From positions 2,450,001-2,514,000 of the forward strand of contig NZ_CP070356.1 of assembly GCF_016919445.1 (NCBI RefSeq): DNA of 64,000 nt, written 5' to 3'. Under the pieces are notes generated by a model that saw only the letters and a program-made list of their open reading frames with translations, searched no databases and was not told where the DNA came from. Below are positions 1 through 9,415 of the stretch, in pieces; positions within the stretch are counted from its first letter, which is position 1, and every line of letters starts with the position of its first letter. Source of the DNA: Pseudomonas sp. PDNC002. Its GTDB lineage: Bacteria > Pseudomonadota > Gammaproteobacteria > Pseudomonadales > Pseudomonadaceae. A program made the position numbers and the translations under genes.

Positions 1-241
1 CGATTCCAACCTGAGCATCGAGGCGGTGCGCATGGGGCAAGGTATCGGGCTTGAGCGGCGCAGCCTGGTGGCGGGCGCGCTGGCGCGTGGCGAGCTGGTG
101 GCGCTGAGCGACCTGCGGGTGCCCTACGGATTCCCGTACTGGCTGGTGTGGCCGGAGCGCGAGGCAGCGCAGGCCAAGGTCGCGGCATTCGCCGGGTGGT
201 TGGCGGGTGAGGTGGAGACGTACCTGCGCAGCATCGCCTGA
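1..241 (+). CDS. LysR-family transcriptional regulator, C-terminal end (partial)
   Basis: This is the last ~80 codons of a gene that starts before the window; the frame is open to the left edge and ends in TGA. The visible protein contains 'SIEAVRMGQGIGLERRSLV' followed by 'LVALSDLRVPYGFPYWLVWP'. That is the typical end of a LysR substrate-binding domain, where the small-molecule pocket closes against the C-terminal helix. The DNA-binding half and the target genes lie outside the window, so the effector cannot be guessed. Confidence 0.75.
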   Translation, partial: DSNLSIEAVRMGQGIGLERRSLVAGALARGELVALSDLRVPYGFPYWLVWPEREAAQAKVAAFAGWLAGEVETYLRSIA

Positions 242-285
242 GTCGGCGCGCTACCTGGGCCGGCACGTGCCGGCCCAGGTCTGCG

Positions 286-1104
286 TCAGAATGCCTCGTC
301 GATGTAGTGGAACGGGTAATCCGGACTCTGGTACTTGCCGATCTTGCCGCGCCGGGGCAGCTTCACTTCCTCGCGCGGCACCTCCTTGTAGGGCACGTGC
401 TTGAGGATGTGGCTGATGACATTCAGGCGCACGCGCTTCTTGTCCTCCGAGCGCGCCACGAACCAGGGCGCCCAGGGTGAGTCGGTGGAGGCGAACATCA
501 GGTCGCGGGCGCGGGTGTAGTCATCCCAGCGGGTGAAGGACTTGATGTCCATCGGCGACAGCTTCCAGACCTTGCGGCCATCGGTGATACGGTCCTTCAG
601 GCGGCGCGCCTGCTCTTCCGGGCTGACTTCGAGCCAGTACTTGAGCAGGATGATTCCGGACTCGGTCATCATCCGCTCGAACAGCGGTGTGACGGAGAGG
701 AACTTGTCCGCCTGGTCCTCGGTGCAGAAGCCCATCACCCGCTCGACGCCGGCGCGGTTGTACCAGCTGCGGTCGAAGATCACCACTTCACCGGCGGCCG
801 GCAGGTGCGACATGTAGCGTTGCACGTAGAGCTGGGATTTTTCCCGCTCGGTCGGGGCGGGCAGGGCGACGGTACGGAATACCCGCGGGCTGACACGCTC
901 GGTGATGGCCTTGATGGTGCCGCCTTTGCCGGCGCCATCGCGGCCCTCGAAGATGATGCAGACCTTCAGGCCCTTGTGCACCACCCATTCCTGCAGCTTC
1001 ACCAGTTCGACGGTGAGCGTGCGCAGATGCTCCTCGTAATCCTTGGTCTTCATCTTCCCGGTCGATTCGGCGGCCGGGATCTTTACCTTGCTCTTCTTGC
1101 CCAT
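286..1104 (-). CDS. ppk2: Polyphosphate kinase 2 family protein (PPK2)
   Basis: A 272-aa cytosolic kinase that transfers phosphate between polyphosphate and nucleotides. The PPK2 P-loop 'GRDGAGKG' lies near residues 54-61 and the Walker B-type segment 'VIFDRSWYNRAGVERV' near 108-123, with the catalytic Asp at about 111. The lid region with 'RRLKDRITDGRKVWKLS' follows. The length matches single-domain PPK2 enzymes. The open frame extends 50 codons further upstream, but this ATG has a strong AGGAGG site 5-6 bases before it and the extra N-terminus looks non-coding. The gene stands alone between the LysR tail and a divergent DUF535 gene. Sequence alone does not show whether ADP, GDP or AMP is preferred. 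Confidence 0.9.
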   Translation of the reverse strand: MGKKSKVKIPAAESTGKMKTKDYEEHLRTLTVELVKLQEWVVHKGLKVCIIFEGRDGAGKGGTIKAITERVSPRVFRTVALPAPTEREKSQLYVQRYMSHLPAAGEVVIFDRSWYNRAGVERVMGFCTEDQADKFLSVTPLFERMMTESGIILLKYWLEVSPEEQARRLKDRITDGRKVWKLSPMDIKSFTRWDDYTRARDLMFASTDSPWAPWFVARSEDKKRVRLNVISHILKHVPYKEVPREEVKLPRRGKIGKYQSPDYPFHYIDEAF

Positions 1105-1335
1105 CACTTCCTCCTGGGTAAAAGCCCTGTGGCAATGAGCATAGCGGGTGGTTGCAATCGAGCAGGTTCGAATTCCGTGAGTAATTGCAGCATCGGAATG
1201 TTCGCCAAGCGGACTCTTGCCATTCCTACATCTTCGTCCGCGGAACACCGGCAAAGTCCTTCAGCTCGACGCTCCTTAAGCCCGCCGCAAGGTACCGCGA
1301 GCAACCTGTCGCAGTCCTATCGCCGCGAGCCCGTC

Positions 1336-2172
1336 ATGCATCTGCGCTCCCTCCGAAACTCCGCCCACAAGGTGTTGGCCCTGGTCACCGCCCCCCACCT
1401 GCATTGGCAATGGTCACGCCTGCGGAAACTCCACCCGACGCTGCGCTCGTCCTACAAGGGACAGCTGGTTTCTGCACGGCGCCACCGCAAGACCTACCTC
1501 TGCCGACACTGGAGCATTGCCCGTCGCTTGCGCGCACTGCATGAGCATTACACGCGGCTTGAGCAATTACCTTCCGCCTGGGCCGAGCGCCTGTTCATCC
1601 ACCAGGGCATCGCCTTGTGCGACGTGGAGCTGAAGGGAGGCGAGCGCCTGCACCTGTCGCTGGAACCCTCGGAGTTCGCCAAAGAGGGCGAACTGGGCCT
1701 GTTCCTGCGCGACGCGACTGGCGAGCGCCTGTACTCCGTGAGTTTCTGCCTGGGCAAGGGTTGCATCATGATCGGCGGGTTGCAGGGGCCGCGCCCGAGT
1801 GTCGAGGAAGGCACGGTCAAATGGCTGGGCAAGGAAATGCACGGCCTACGCCCGAAGAACCTGCTGATGTCGGCCTTGTACGAGTTGTCCAGGTGCATGG
1901 GCGGCCCGCGGATACTGGGTATCAGCGACGCGGCGCACAGCTGCTCGGACAAACTGCGTTCCAGCTACGACACCTTCTGGCTGGAACTGCGCGGGGAGTG
2001 CCATGAACGGCACTGGTATCGCCTGCCCGAGCACGAGCCCGCCCGTGATATTTCCGAGGTGAAGAGCCAGCGGCGCAGCGAGTTCCGTCGCCGCGAGGCG
2101 CTGCGCGATGCCGTGGTGGCCGATATCCGCCAGGCCTGGGCGCTCGCCGCGGCATCCGGAGCCGTTCGCTGA
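1336..2172 (+). CDS. DUF535 (VirK/YbjX) family protein
   Basis: A 278-aa protein with the VirK/YbjX (DUF535) pattern. A basic N-terminal region rich in 'YKG...RR' is followed by a beta-rich core ('LHLSLEPSEFAKEGELGL') and conserved 'SVSFCLGKG', 'IGGLQGP' and 'LGISDAAHS' segments. Family members in enterobacteria are linked to virulence and antimicrobial-peptide resistance, but the biochemical activity is unknown. No signal peptide or membrane helix is evident. The frame is open far upstream as an antisense shadow of ppk2; the ATG at 1336 is chosen because family similarity begins with its 'MHLRSL' N-terminus. Confidence 0.75.
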   Translation: MHLRSLRNSAHKVLALVTAPHLHWQWSRLRKLHPTLRSSYKGQLVSARRHRKTYLCRHWSIARRLRALHEHYTRLEQLPSAWAERLFIHQGIALCDVELKGGERLHLSLEPSEFAKEGELGLFLRDATGERLYSVSFCLGKGCIMIGGLQGPRPSVEEGTVKWLGKEMHGLRPKNLLMSALYELSRCMGGPRILGISDAAHSCSDKLRSSYDTFWLELRGECHERHWYRLPEHEPARDISEVKSQRRSEFRRREALRDAVVADIRQAWALAAASGAVR

Positions 2173-2276
2173 CCGCGTAGGCGCCGTCGTAAAAAGCTAT
2201 CCCGTTCGGTCCTTCTTTGGTGAAATGCCCGTCGTACTTCGCGGGCAACGGCTGCTCGCCCGATCCAGGAGACACG

Positions 2277-5200
2277 ATGACCGAGCAGCGACTGACCCCC
2301 GGCCTGATGGTGATCCACGGCAACCATCCGGAAGCGCTGCGCGACCTGCTGGTGCAGTGGATGAGTCTGCATCCGCTGGCGCCGCTGGAAAACGAAGTCA
2401 TCCTGGTGCAGAGCAACGGCATCGCCCAGTGGCTGAAGCTGGCGCTGGGGCGCGATGTGGAGGAGGGCGGCTGCGGCGTCACCGCCGCGCTGGACGTGCA
2501 ACTCCCCGCGCAATTCCTCTGGCGTGCCTACCGCGGCGCGCTGGGCCGCGATGAAATCCCCGAAGTCTCGGTGCTCGACAAGGGCCCGCTGACCTGGCGC
2601 CTGATGCGCCTGCTGCCAACCCTGCTTGCGCGCGACGAATTCGCCACCCTGCAACGCTTCCTCGCCGACGATGCCGACCTGCGCAAGCGCCACCAGTTGG
2701 CCGAACGCCTGGCAGACCTGTTCGACCAGTACCAGGTCTACCGCGCGGATTGGCTGGAGGACTGGAGTTGCGGCGTGGACCAGTTGCGCCTGGCCAATGG
2801 CACCGTGAAGGAGCTGGAAGCCGACAACCGCTGGCAGGCCGCCCTGTGGCGCGCTCTGCTCGATGATGTCGGTGCCGAGGGGCTGGCTACCAGCCGTGCC
2901 GGCGTGCATGGCCGCTTTATCCAGAAACTCAAGTCCGCCGAGAACCCGCTGCCGGGATTGCCGCGCCGCGTGGTGGTCTTCGGTATCTCCGCGATGCCCG
3001 CGCAGACCGTCGAGGCGCTTGCCGTGCTGGCGCGCCACGCCCAGGTACTGCTCTGCGTGCACAACCCCTGCCGCCACCACTGGGCCGATATCGTCGCCGA
3101 CAAGGACCTGCTGCGCCACGAGTACCGCCGCCAGCGTCGCCGTGCCGGCACGCCGGAACTGCTCAGCGACGACCAGCAGCACCAGTACGCTCAGCCACTG
3201 CTGGCCGCCTGGGGCAAGCAGGGCCGTGACTACATCAACCTGCTCGACCAGTACGACGATCCGGAAACCTACCGCGCACGCCTGGGTGCGGTGAGCAATG
3301 GGCGAATCGATCTGTTCAGCGAGGTCGAGCCGACCAACCTGCTTGGCCAACTGCAGGACGACATTCTCGAACTGCGGCCGATCAACGAAACCCGCGAACA
3401 CTGGCCGGCGGTCGATCCGCAGGCTGACGACTCGGTGCGCTTCCACGTCGCCCACAGCGCCCAGCGCGAAGTGGAAATCCTCCACGACCAATTGCTCGCG
3501 CGCTTCGATGCCGACCCGACGTTGCGTCCGCGTGATGTCATCGTCATGGTCCCGGACATCAACCCCTACGCGCCGCACATCGAAGCCGTGTTCGGCCAGT
3601 TGCCCCGCGACGACAAGCGCTTTATCCCCTACACCCTGGCCGACCAGGGCCAGCGCGGCCGCGAGCCGCTGCTGGTGGCGCTGGAGCACCTGTTGCGCCT
3701 GCCCGACAGCCGTTTCGCCGTGAGCGAAATCCTCGACCTGCTGGACGTTGCCGCCGTGCGCGCGCGCTTTGGCCTGGCCGACGCCGACCTGCCGCTGCTG
3801 CGCCGCTGGATCGACGGCGCGGGGGTGCGCTGGGGGCTCGATGGCCAGCAGCGTGAGCGCCTCGGCCTGCCCGCCGCCGCCGAAGCCAACAGCTGGCGCT
3901 TCGGCCTGCGCCGCATGCTGCTGGGCTTTGCGGTGGGCGAGGGCGACGCTTTCCAGGGCATCCAGCCCTACGCGGAGATCGGCGGGCTCGACGCCGCCGC
4001 GCTCGGTCCCTTGGCCGGGCTGCTCGGCGCACTGGAGAAGGCATGCGATGCCCTCAGCGAAGACGCCGCCCCCGCCACCTGGGTGCAGCGCCTGCGCACC
4101 CTGCTGGAAGACTTCTTCCAGGTCACCGATGACCACGACGAGTTGCTGCGCCAGCAACTCCTGCAATTGCTCGAAGGCTGGCTGGAAACCTGCGGCCACG
4201 CCGGCTTCACCGATCCGCTGCCACTCTCGGTGGTGCGCGAGGCCTGGCTGAGCGGCCTGGACGCCGGAGGCCTGAACCAGCGCTTCCTCGCCGGTGCGGT
4301 GAGCTTCTGCACCCTGATGCCGATGCGTGCGATTCCCTTCCAGTTGGTTTGCCTGCTGGGCATGAACGACGGTGACTACCCGCGCCCGCAATCGCCGCTG
4401 GACTTCGACCTGATGCGCAACGACTACCGCCCCGGCGACCGCTCGCGCCGCGAGGATGACCGCTACCTGCTGCTCGAAGCGCTGCTTTCGGCGCGCCGCC
4501 AGCTCTATGTCAGTTGGGTTGGACGGAGCATTCGCGACAACACCGACCGGCCGCCCTCGGTGCTGATCGGCCAGTTGCGCGACCACCTTGCCGCTGGCTG
4601 GCAGCGTTCGGATGGCGGCGATCTGCTGCATGGCCTGACCCTGGAGCACCCGCTGCAACCGTTCAGCCGTGCCTATTTCGAGGCGCCTGCGGATCAGGGC
4701 ATCGACGGCCTCTACACCTACGCCCGTGAGTGGCGCGACGTGCACCGCGAGCACGACAGCGCGACGGACGATGCGCCGTTGCCGCCGCCCGTACTGGATG
4801 CGCCCATCGGCCTGCGCGTGCTCGCCGATTTCCTTGCCAATCCGGTCGGCGCCTTCTTCCTGCAACGCCTCAAGGTGCGCTTCGCCGAGGAGCAACTGAC
4901 CGGCCAGGATGAAGAGCCCTTCGAGCTGAACGGGCTGGATGTCTGGCAGTTGCAGTTCGAACTCTGCGAGCGCTTGCGCCCGTGGGTCGAGCAGCACTGG
5001 CAGGACGAGCAACTGGCTGCGCAACTCACCGGCCAGGTCGAACGCCTGCGCCGTGAAGGCCGGCTGCCGCTGGCGGCCTTCGGCGACTTCTCCGCCCAGG
5101 CGCTGGTGGCGCCGTTGCACGACTTGCTGTCGCGCTACCGCGAGCAGCTCGAACACTGGTCGCAGGTCGAGGACGAACAGCGCGAACTCAGCCACGAACA

Positions 5201-5744
5201 TACCGGCATCGAACTGGCCGACTGGCTCGGTGGGCTGCGTCGCAACGCCGCCGGGAAACTCGCCAGCCTGCAACTGGTCAGCGGCAAGCTCCACGAAGGC
5301 AAGGGTTACAAATGGCATGGCCTGGTGCGCCCTTGGGTGCGCCACCTCGCGCTGCAACTGTGCGGCGATTCGGTGACCAGCGTGCTGGTCGGCCTGACTG
5401 GCACCCTGGAGTTTCCACCGCTACCCGCCGAGCAGGCGCGTGCGGAATTGAATGCGCTGATGGACGCCTGGTTCCAGGGTATGAGCCGCCCGCTGCCGGT
5501 GGCGTGCAAGGCTGCCTTCGCCTGGTTGGCCGCCGGTGATGACGAAGAGCGCGCCGCCCGCGAGGCCGCCAAACGCTATGACGGCGGCTTCAACCTGAGC
5601 GGCGAGGCCGCTTCCTCGGCGGCGCTGGCACGGGTCTACCCGGACTTCGCGACGCTCAACGCCAGCGACGAGTTCGCCACCTGGGCCGAAGCTTTGTACG
5701 GGCCGCTGTTTGCGATCCTCCAGCGCAAGGAGGAAGCCCAATGA
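2277..5744 (+). CDS. recC: RecBCD subunit RecC
   Basis: An 1155-aa RecC, the inactivated helicase-like scaffold of the RecBCD enzyme that splits the duplex and recognises Chi during double-strand-break repair. Supporting segments are the N-terminal 'ILVQSNGIAQWLKL' (where RecC resembles UvrD helicases but lacks an intact Walker A), 'VVVFGISAMP', 'IVMVPDINPYAPHIEAVF' and 'LLGMNDGDYPR'. Length is close to E. coli RecC (1122 aa). The ATG at 2277 follows 'ccaggagacacg', a good binding site. The stop overlaps the start of recB (ATGA), the first of two couplings in a recC-recB-recD operon. ptrA, which sits between recC and recB in enterobacteria, is absent, as is usual in pseudomonads. Confidence 0.97.
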   Translation: MTEQRLTPGLMVIHGNHPEALRDLLVQWMSLHPLAPLENEVILVQSNGIAQWLKLALGRDVEEGGCGVTAALDVQLPAQFLWRAYRGALGRDEIPEVSVLDKGPLTWRLMRLLPTLLARDEFATLQRFLADDADLRKRHQLAERLADLFDQYQVYRADWLEDWSCGVDQLRLANGTVKELEADNRWQAALWRALLDDVGAEGLATSRAGVHGRFIQKLKSAENPLPGLPRRVVVFGISAMPAQTVEALAVLARHAQVLLCVHNPCRHHWADIVADKDLLRHEYRRQRRRAGTPELLSDDQQHQYAQPLLAAWGKQGRDYINLLDQYDDPETYRARLGAVSNGRIDLFSEVEPTNLLGQLQDDILELRPINETREHWPAVDPQADDSVRFHVAHSAQREVEILHDQLLARFDADPTLRPRDVIVMVPDINPYAPHIEAVFGQLPRDDKRFIPYTLADQGQRGREPLLVALEHLLRLPDSRFAVSEILDLLDVAAVRARFGLADADLPLLRRWIDGAGVRWGLDGQQRERLGLPAAAEANSWRFGLRRMLLGFAVGEGDAFQGIQPYAEIGGLDAAALGPLAGLLGALEKACDALSEDAAPATWVQRLRTLLEDFFQVTDDHDELLRQQLLQLLEGWLETCGHAGFTDPLPLSVVREAWLSGLDAGGLNQRFLAGAVSFCTLMPMRAIPFQLVCLLGMNDGDYPRPQSPLDFDLMRNDYRPGDRSRREDDRYLLLEALLSARRQLYVSWVGRSIRDNTDRPPSVLIGQLRDHLAAGWQRSDGGDLLHGLTLEHPLQPFSRAYFEAPADQGIDGLYTYAREWRDVHREHDSATDDAPLPPPVLDAPIGLRVLADFLANPVGAFFLQRLKVRFAEEQLTGQDEEPFELNGLDVWQLQFELCERLRPWVEQHWQDEQLAAQLTGQVERLRREGRLPLAAFGDFSAQALVAPLHDLLSRYREQLEHWSQVEDEQRELSHEHTGIELADWLGGLRRNAAGKLASLQLVSGKLHEGKGYKWHGLVRPWVRHLALQLCGDSVTSVLVGLTGTLEFPPLPAEQARAELNALMDAWFQGMSRPLPVACKAAFAWLAAGDDEERAAREAAKRYDGGFNLSGEAASSAALARVYPDFATLNASDEFATWAEALYGPLFAILQRKEEAQ

Positions 5745-8700
5745 GTGCTGTCGAGCTGAAGCCTCTCGAATTTCCCCTGCACGGCAGTCGACTGATCGAG
5801 GCCAGTGCCGGCACCGGCAAGACCTTCACCATTGCGCTGCTTTATGTGCGCCTTGTCCTCGACCACGGCGGTGAGCAAGCCGCCTTCGGCCGGCCATTGA
5901 GCCCGCCGGAAATCCTCGTGGTGACCTTCACCGAAGCCGCGACCCAGGAGCTGCGCGAGCGTATCCGCGCACGCCTGGGCGAGGCTGCGCGCTGCTTCGC
6001 CGAACCCGAGCAGAAGCACGATGGCCTCTTGGTGAAACTGTGCGACAGCTATGCGCCCGAGCGCTGGCCCGGCTGCGCACGCCTGCTGCGCCTGGCCGCC
6101 GAATGGATGGACGAGGCCGCCGTGTCCACCATCCACAGCTGGTGCTACCGCATGCTGCGCGAGCACGCCTTCGACAGCGGCAGCCTGTTCACTCAGGACC
6201 TGGCCGCCGACCAGAGCGAACTGCTTGCCGAAGCCGTGCGCGATTACTGGCGGCGCAACTTCTATCCGCTGGGCGTGGCTGCCGCCAATGCCGTGCGCCA
6301 TTGCTACGCCGGCCCAGAAGCCCTGGCCCGCGCCCTGCAACCGCTGCTGGCGGCGCAGGAGGCCGGCTTCCGCTATGCCGACCAACCACTGACCGCACCG
6401 GCCTCCCTCAGCGAGCTGCTGGAAACCACCGGCCAGTTCTACGACGAACTCGCCGCCGCCGAAACTCGCGCCCGCGAGGCCTGGGCGGCGGACCGCGCAG
6501 GCCTCGCCGAACTGCTGCGCAACCTGCGTGGTGACCTCAACGGCAACAGCTACCGCAACAAGGACGACGACGCCGTGTTCGCCGGCTGGATCGAGGCGCT
6601 CGATGCCTGGAGCGAAGGCGCCGACGCGCCGGACAACCTCGCCAAGTTCGGCCAGACGCGGATCAAGGTGAAAGCCAAGGCCGTGGTGCCGGAACACCCT
6701 GCGTTGCAGGCCATCGATGCCTGGGTCGAACGTGCCGAACAGCGCCCGGAGATCGCTCCGCAACTGCTGCTGCATGCGTTGAATGAGGTGCGCCGGAACC
6801 TCGAAGCGGAAAAGCAGAAGCGCGCCGAGCTGGGCTTTGATGACCTGCTGGTGCGCCTCGACCGGGCGTTGGCCGGCAGCGGAGGAGAGCGCCTGGCCGA
6901 GCGCATCCGTGAGCAGTTCCCGGTGGCGCTGATCGACGAATTCCAGGACACCGACCCGCTGCAGTACCGCATCTTCGAGCGCGTCTATCGGATCGGTGAG
7001 AACCCGAGAAGCCTTGGCCTGTTCATGATCGGCGACCCCAAGCAGGCGATCTACGCCTTCCGTGGCGCCGATATCCACACCTACCTGCGCGCCCGCGCCG
7101 CCACCGCCGGGCGCCACTACACGCTGGGCATCAACTACCGCTCCACACAGGCGATGGTCAACGCGGCCAACCGCTGCTTCCTGTTCGCCGAAAGTCATCC
7201 GCGTGCGGCATTCCGCTTTGCCGTGGAAGAGCAGGAAAACCCGGTGCCTTTCCTCGAAGTCGGCGCGCGCGGGCGGGACGAAACGCTGCTGCTCGAAGGC
7301 GACGAAGCGCCGGCCATGACCTTCTGGCAACTGGACAACGACGGCCAGGTCTGCGGCTCCACGCTGTATCGACAGGAGATGGCCGCGCGCAGCGCCAGCG
7401 CCATCCAGCGCTGGCTGAGCTCCGCGCAGAGCGGCTTCCGCGATGCCGAGGGACAATGGCGCGCATTGCGCCCGGCGGACATCGCCATCCTCGTGCGCGG
7501 CCGCAGCGAGGCCGAGGCCATACGCGGCGAACTGGCCAGGCGCCGGCTCGCCAGCGTCTACCTGTCCGACCGCGACTCGGTGTTCGACAGCCCCGAGGCC
7601 GTCGACCTGCTGCACTGGCTGCGTGCCTGCGCCGACCCCGGCGACGATGGCGCGCTGCGCATCGCCCTGGCCACCCGCAGCCTGGCGCTGGACTGGGCGA
7701 CCCTGGAGCGGCTGAACCAGGATGAGCGCTTCTGGGAAGCCATGGTGCTGCGCTTCCGCGACTATCGCCTGCTCTGGCAACAGCAAGGCGTTTTGCCGAT
7801 GCTACGCCGCCTGCTGGCCGATTTCGCCCTGCCGGCGCGCCTGCTGCGCGAGCCCGATGGCGAACGCAGCCTGACCAACCTGCTGCACCTGGCCGAATGG
7901 CTGCAGCGCGAGGCCGTGGAAGTGGACGGTGAGCATGCGCTGCTGCGGGTGCTCGCCGAGCAGCTGGAGAGCCCGTCGAGCGAAGAAATCCTGCGCCTGG
8001 AAAGCGACGCCGACCTGATCAAGGTGGTGACCATCCACAAGTCCAAGGGCCTGGAATATCCGCTGGTATTGCTGCCCTTCATCTGCACCTGGCGCGAGCT
8101 GGACGGCAAGAGCGGCACGCCGCCGAGCTTCCAGTCCGGCGATTCCCGGGTCGTCGAGCTATCCCGCGACAAGGAGCTGGCCAAGGCCGCTTTCCAGCTG
8201 GCCAACGACGAACGCCTGAGCGAGGACATGCGCCTGCTCTACGTGGCCCTGACCCGCGCGTGCCACGCCGTGTGGCTGGGCATGGCGCCGCTGGTGATGA
8301 GCAACAGCAAGAACCCCGAACTGCACAAGGGTGCCATGGGCTACCTGCTCGGCGGCGGCAACGCGCTGAGCGTCGAGGACGTAACCGTGCGCCTGGGCGA
8401 ATTGCAGGCGGGAGCGGTGGAGATCGCCCTGGAGCCCGCGCCGGAGGTCGGCAGCGAACTGTTCGTCGGCATTCAGGCCGGTGAGCTGGGCGCGGCCCGC
8501 GAGCCGCGCCGTCGCGTGGCGGAAAAATGGTGGATCGCCAGCTACTCCGCGCTGGCGACACTGGCCACCGAGGACGACAGCGACGTTGCGCCCGCGCCAG
8601 CTGCCGATGAGCCGATCAGCGCCAGTGAAGACCTGTTGCGCGAAAGCAGCCTGGAAGACCTGCGCGAGGTGGAAGTCGTCCCGACACCTTTCAGCCTGCA

Positions 8701-9415
8701 CGCTTTCCCCCGCGGCGCGAACCCCGGCAGCTTCCTCCATGGCCTGCTTGAATGGGCTGCCGACGAAAACTTCGACGTCGATGAAGGGCAACTGCGCGAC
8801 CAGATCGCCCGCCGCTGCGCCCTGCGCGGCTGGGAGGAGTGGATCGAACCGCTCACCGGCTGGCTCGGCCAGTATCTGCGCACGGCTTTCCGCGTGCCGG
8901 ATGCGGCGCCGGTCAGTCTCGCCGGGTTGGCCACCTTCCAGAAGGAAATGGAGTTCTGGTTCTCCACCCGCAATGTCGACACTCAACGCCTCGACGCCGC
9001 CGTGATCCGCCACACCCTGGGCGGCGTGGCGCGGCCGACGCTGCAGGCGAACCTGCTCAACGGCATGCTCAAGGGCTTCATCGACCTGGTGTTCGAGCAC
9101 GAAGGCCGCTACTACGTGGCCGACTACAAATCCAACTGGTTGGGCGCCGACGATGAGGCCTACACGCAGGAGGCATTGCGCGAAGCCCTGCTGGAGCACC
9201 GCTACGACCTGCAGTACGCGCTCTACCTGTTCGCCCTGCACCGGCTGCTGCAGGCGCGCCTGCCCGACTACGACTACGACCGCCACATCGGAGGCGCGAT
9301 GTACCTGTTCCTGCGCGGCAGTTCCTCGGCGACCCAGGGCATGTATTTGGAACGCCCGCCGAAGGCGCTGATGGATGAGCTGGACCGCCTGTTCCGCGCG
9401 GAGGTACCGGCATGA
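5741..9415 (+). CDS. recB: RecBCD subunit RecB (helicase-nuclease)
   Basis: A 1224-aa SF1 helicase with a C-terminal nuclease; it drives 3'-5' unwinding and cleaves DNA within RecBCD. The Walker A 'ASAGTGKTFT' is at residues 21-30, Walker B/motif II 'ALIDEFQDTDPLQY' near 395-408, and motif III 'MIGDPKQAIYAFRGAD' follows. Motifs V/VI include 'TIHKSKGLEYPLVLLPF' and 'LLYVALTRA'. The nuclease signature 'YYVADYKSNWLG' lies close to the C-terminus (about residue 1125), so both activities appear intact. The gene starts inside the recC stop (ATGA) and ends in the recD start (ATGA). Confidence 0.98.
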   Translation: MSAVELKPLEFPLHGSRLIEASAGTGKTFTIALLYVRLVLDHGGEQAAFGRPLSPPEILVVTFTEAATQELRERIRARLGEAARCFAEPEQKHDGLLVKLCDSYAPERWPGCARLLRLAAEWMDEAAVSTIHSWCYRMLREHAFDSGSLFTQDLAADQSELLAEAVRDYWRRNFYPLGVAAANAVRHCYAGPEALARALQPLLAAQEAGFRYADQPLTAPASLSELLETTGQFYDELAAAETRAREAWAADRAGLAELLRNLRGDLNGNSYRNKDDDAVFAGWIEALDAWSEGADAPDNLAKFGQTRIKVKAKAVVPEHPALQAIDAWVERAEQRPEIAPQLLLHALNEVRRNLEAEKQKRAELGFDDLLVRLDRALAGSGGERLAERIREQFPVALIDEFQDTDPLQYRIFERVYRIGENPRSLGLFMIGDPKQAIYAFRGADIHTYLRARAATAGRHYTLGINYRSTQAMVNAANRCFLFAESHPRAAFRFAVEEQENPVPFLEVGARGRDETLLLEGDEAPAMTFWQLDNDGQVCGSTLYRQEMAARSASAIQRWLSSAQSGFRDAEGQWRALRPADIAILVRGRSEAEAIRGELARRRLASVYLSDRDSVFDSPEAVDLLHWLRACADPGDDGALRIALATRSLALDWATLERLNQDERFWEAMVLRFRDYRLLWQQQGVLPMLRRLLADFALPARLLREPDGERSLTNLLHLAEWLQREAVEVDGEHALLRVLAEQLESPSSEEILRLESDADLIKVVTIHKSKGLEYPLVLLPFICTWRELDGKSGTPPSFQSGDSRVVELSRDKELAKAAFQLANDERLSEDMRLLYVALTRACHAVWLGMAPLVMSNSKNPELHKGAMGYLLGGGNALSVEDVTVRLGELQAGAVEIALEPAPEVGSELFVGIQAGELGAAREPRRRVAEKWWIASYSALATLATEDDSDVAPAPAADEPISASEDLLRESSLEDLREVEVVPTPFSLHAFPRGANPGSFLHGLLEWAADENFDVDEGQLRDQIARRCALRGWEEWIEPLTGWLGQYLRTAFRVPDAAPVSLAGLATFQKEMEFWFSTRNVDTQRLDAAVIRHTLGGVARPTLQANLLNGMLKGFIDLVFEHEGRYYVADYKSNWLGADDEAYTQEALREALLEHRYDLQYALYLFALHRLLQARLPDYDYDRHIGGAMYLFLRGSSSATQGMYLERPPKALMDELDRLFRAEVPA

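Noticed and set aside
1965-5357. An 1130-codon open frame on the minus strand opposite recC
   Set aside because: It has no family resemblance, is rich in Gln/Ala/Val as expected for antisense of GC-rich codons, and overlaps a certain recC gene completely.
5636-7786. A 716-codon minus-strand open frame opposite recB
   Set aside because: It is the antisense shadow of recB, with no ribosome-binding site or recognisable domain.
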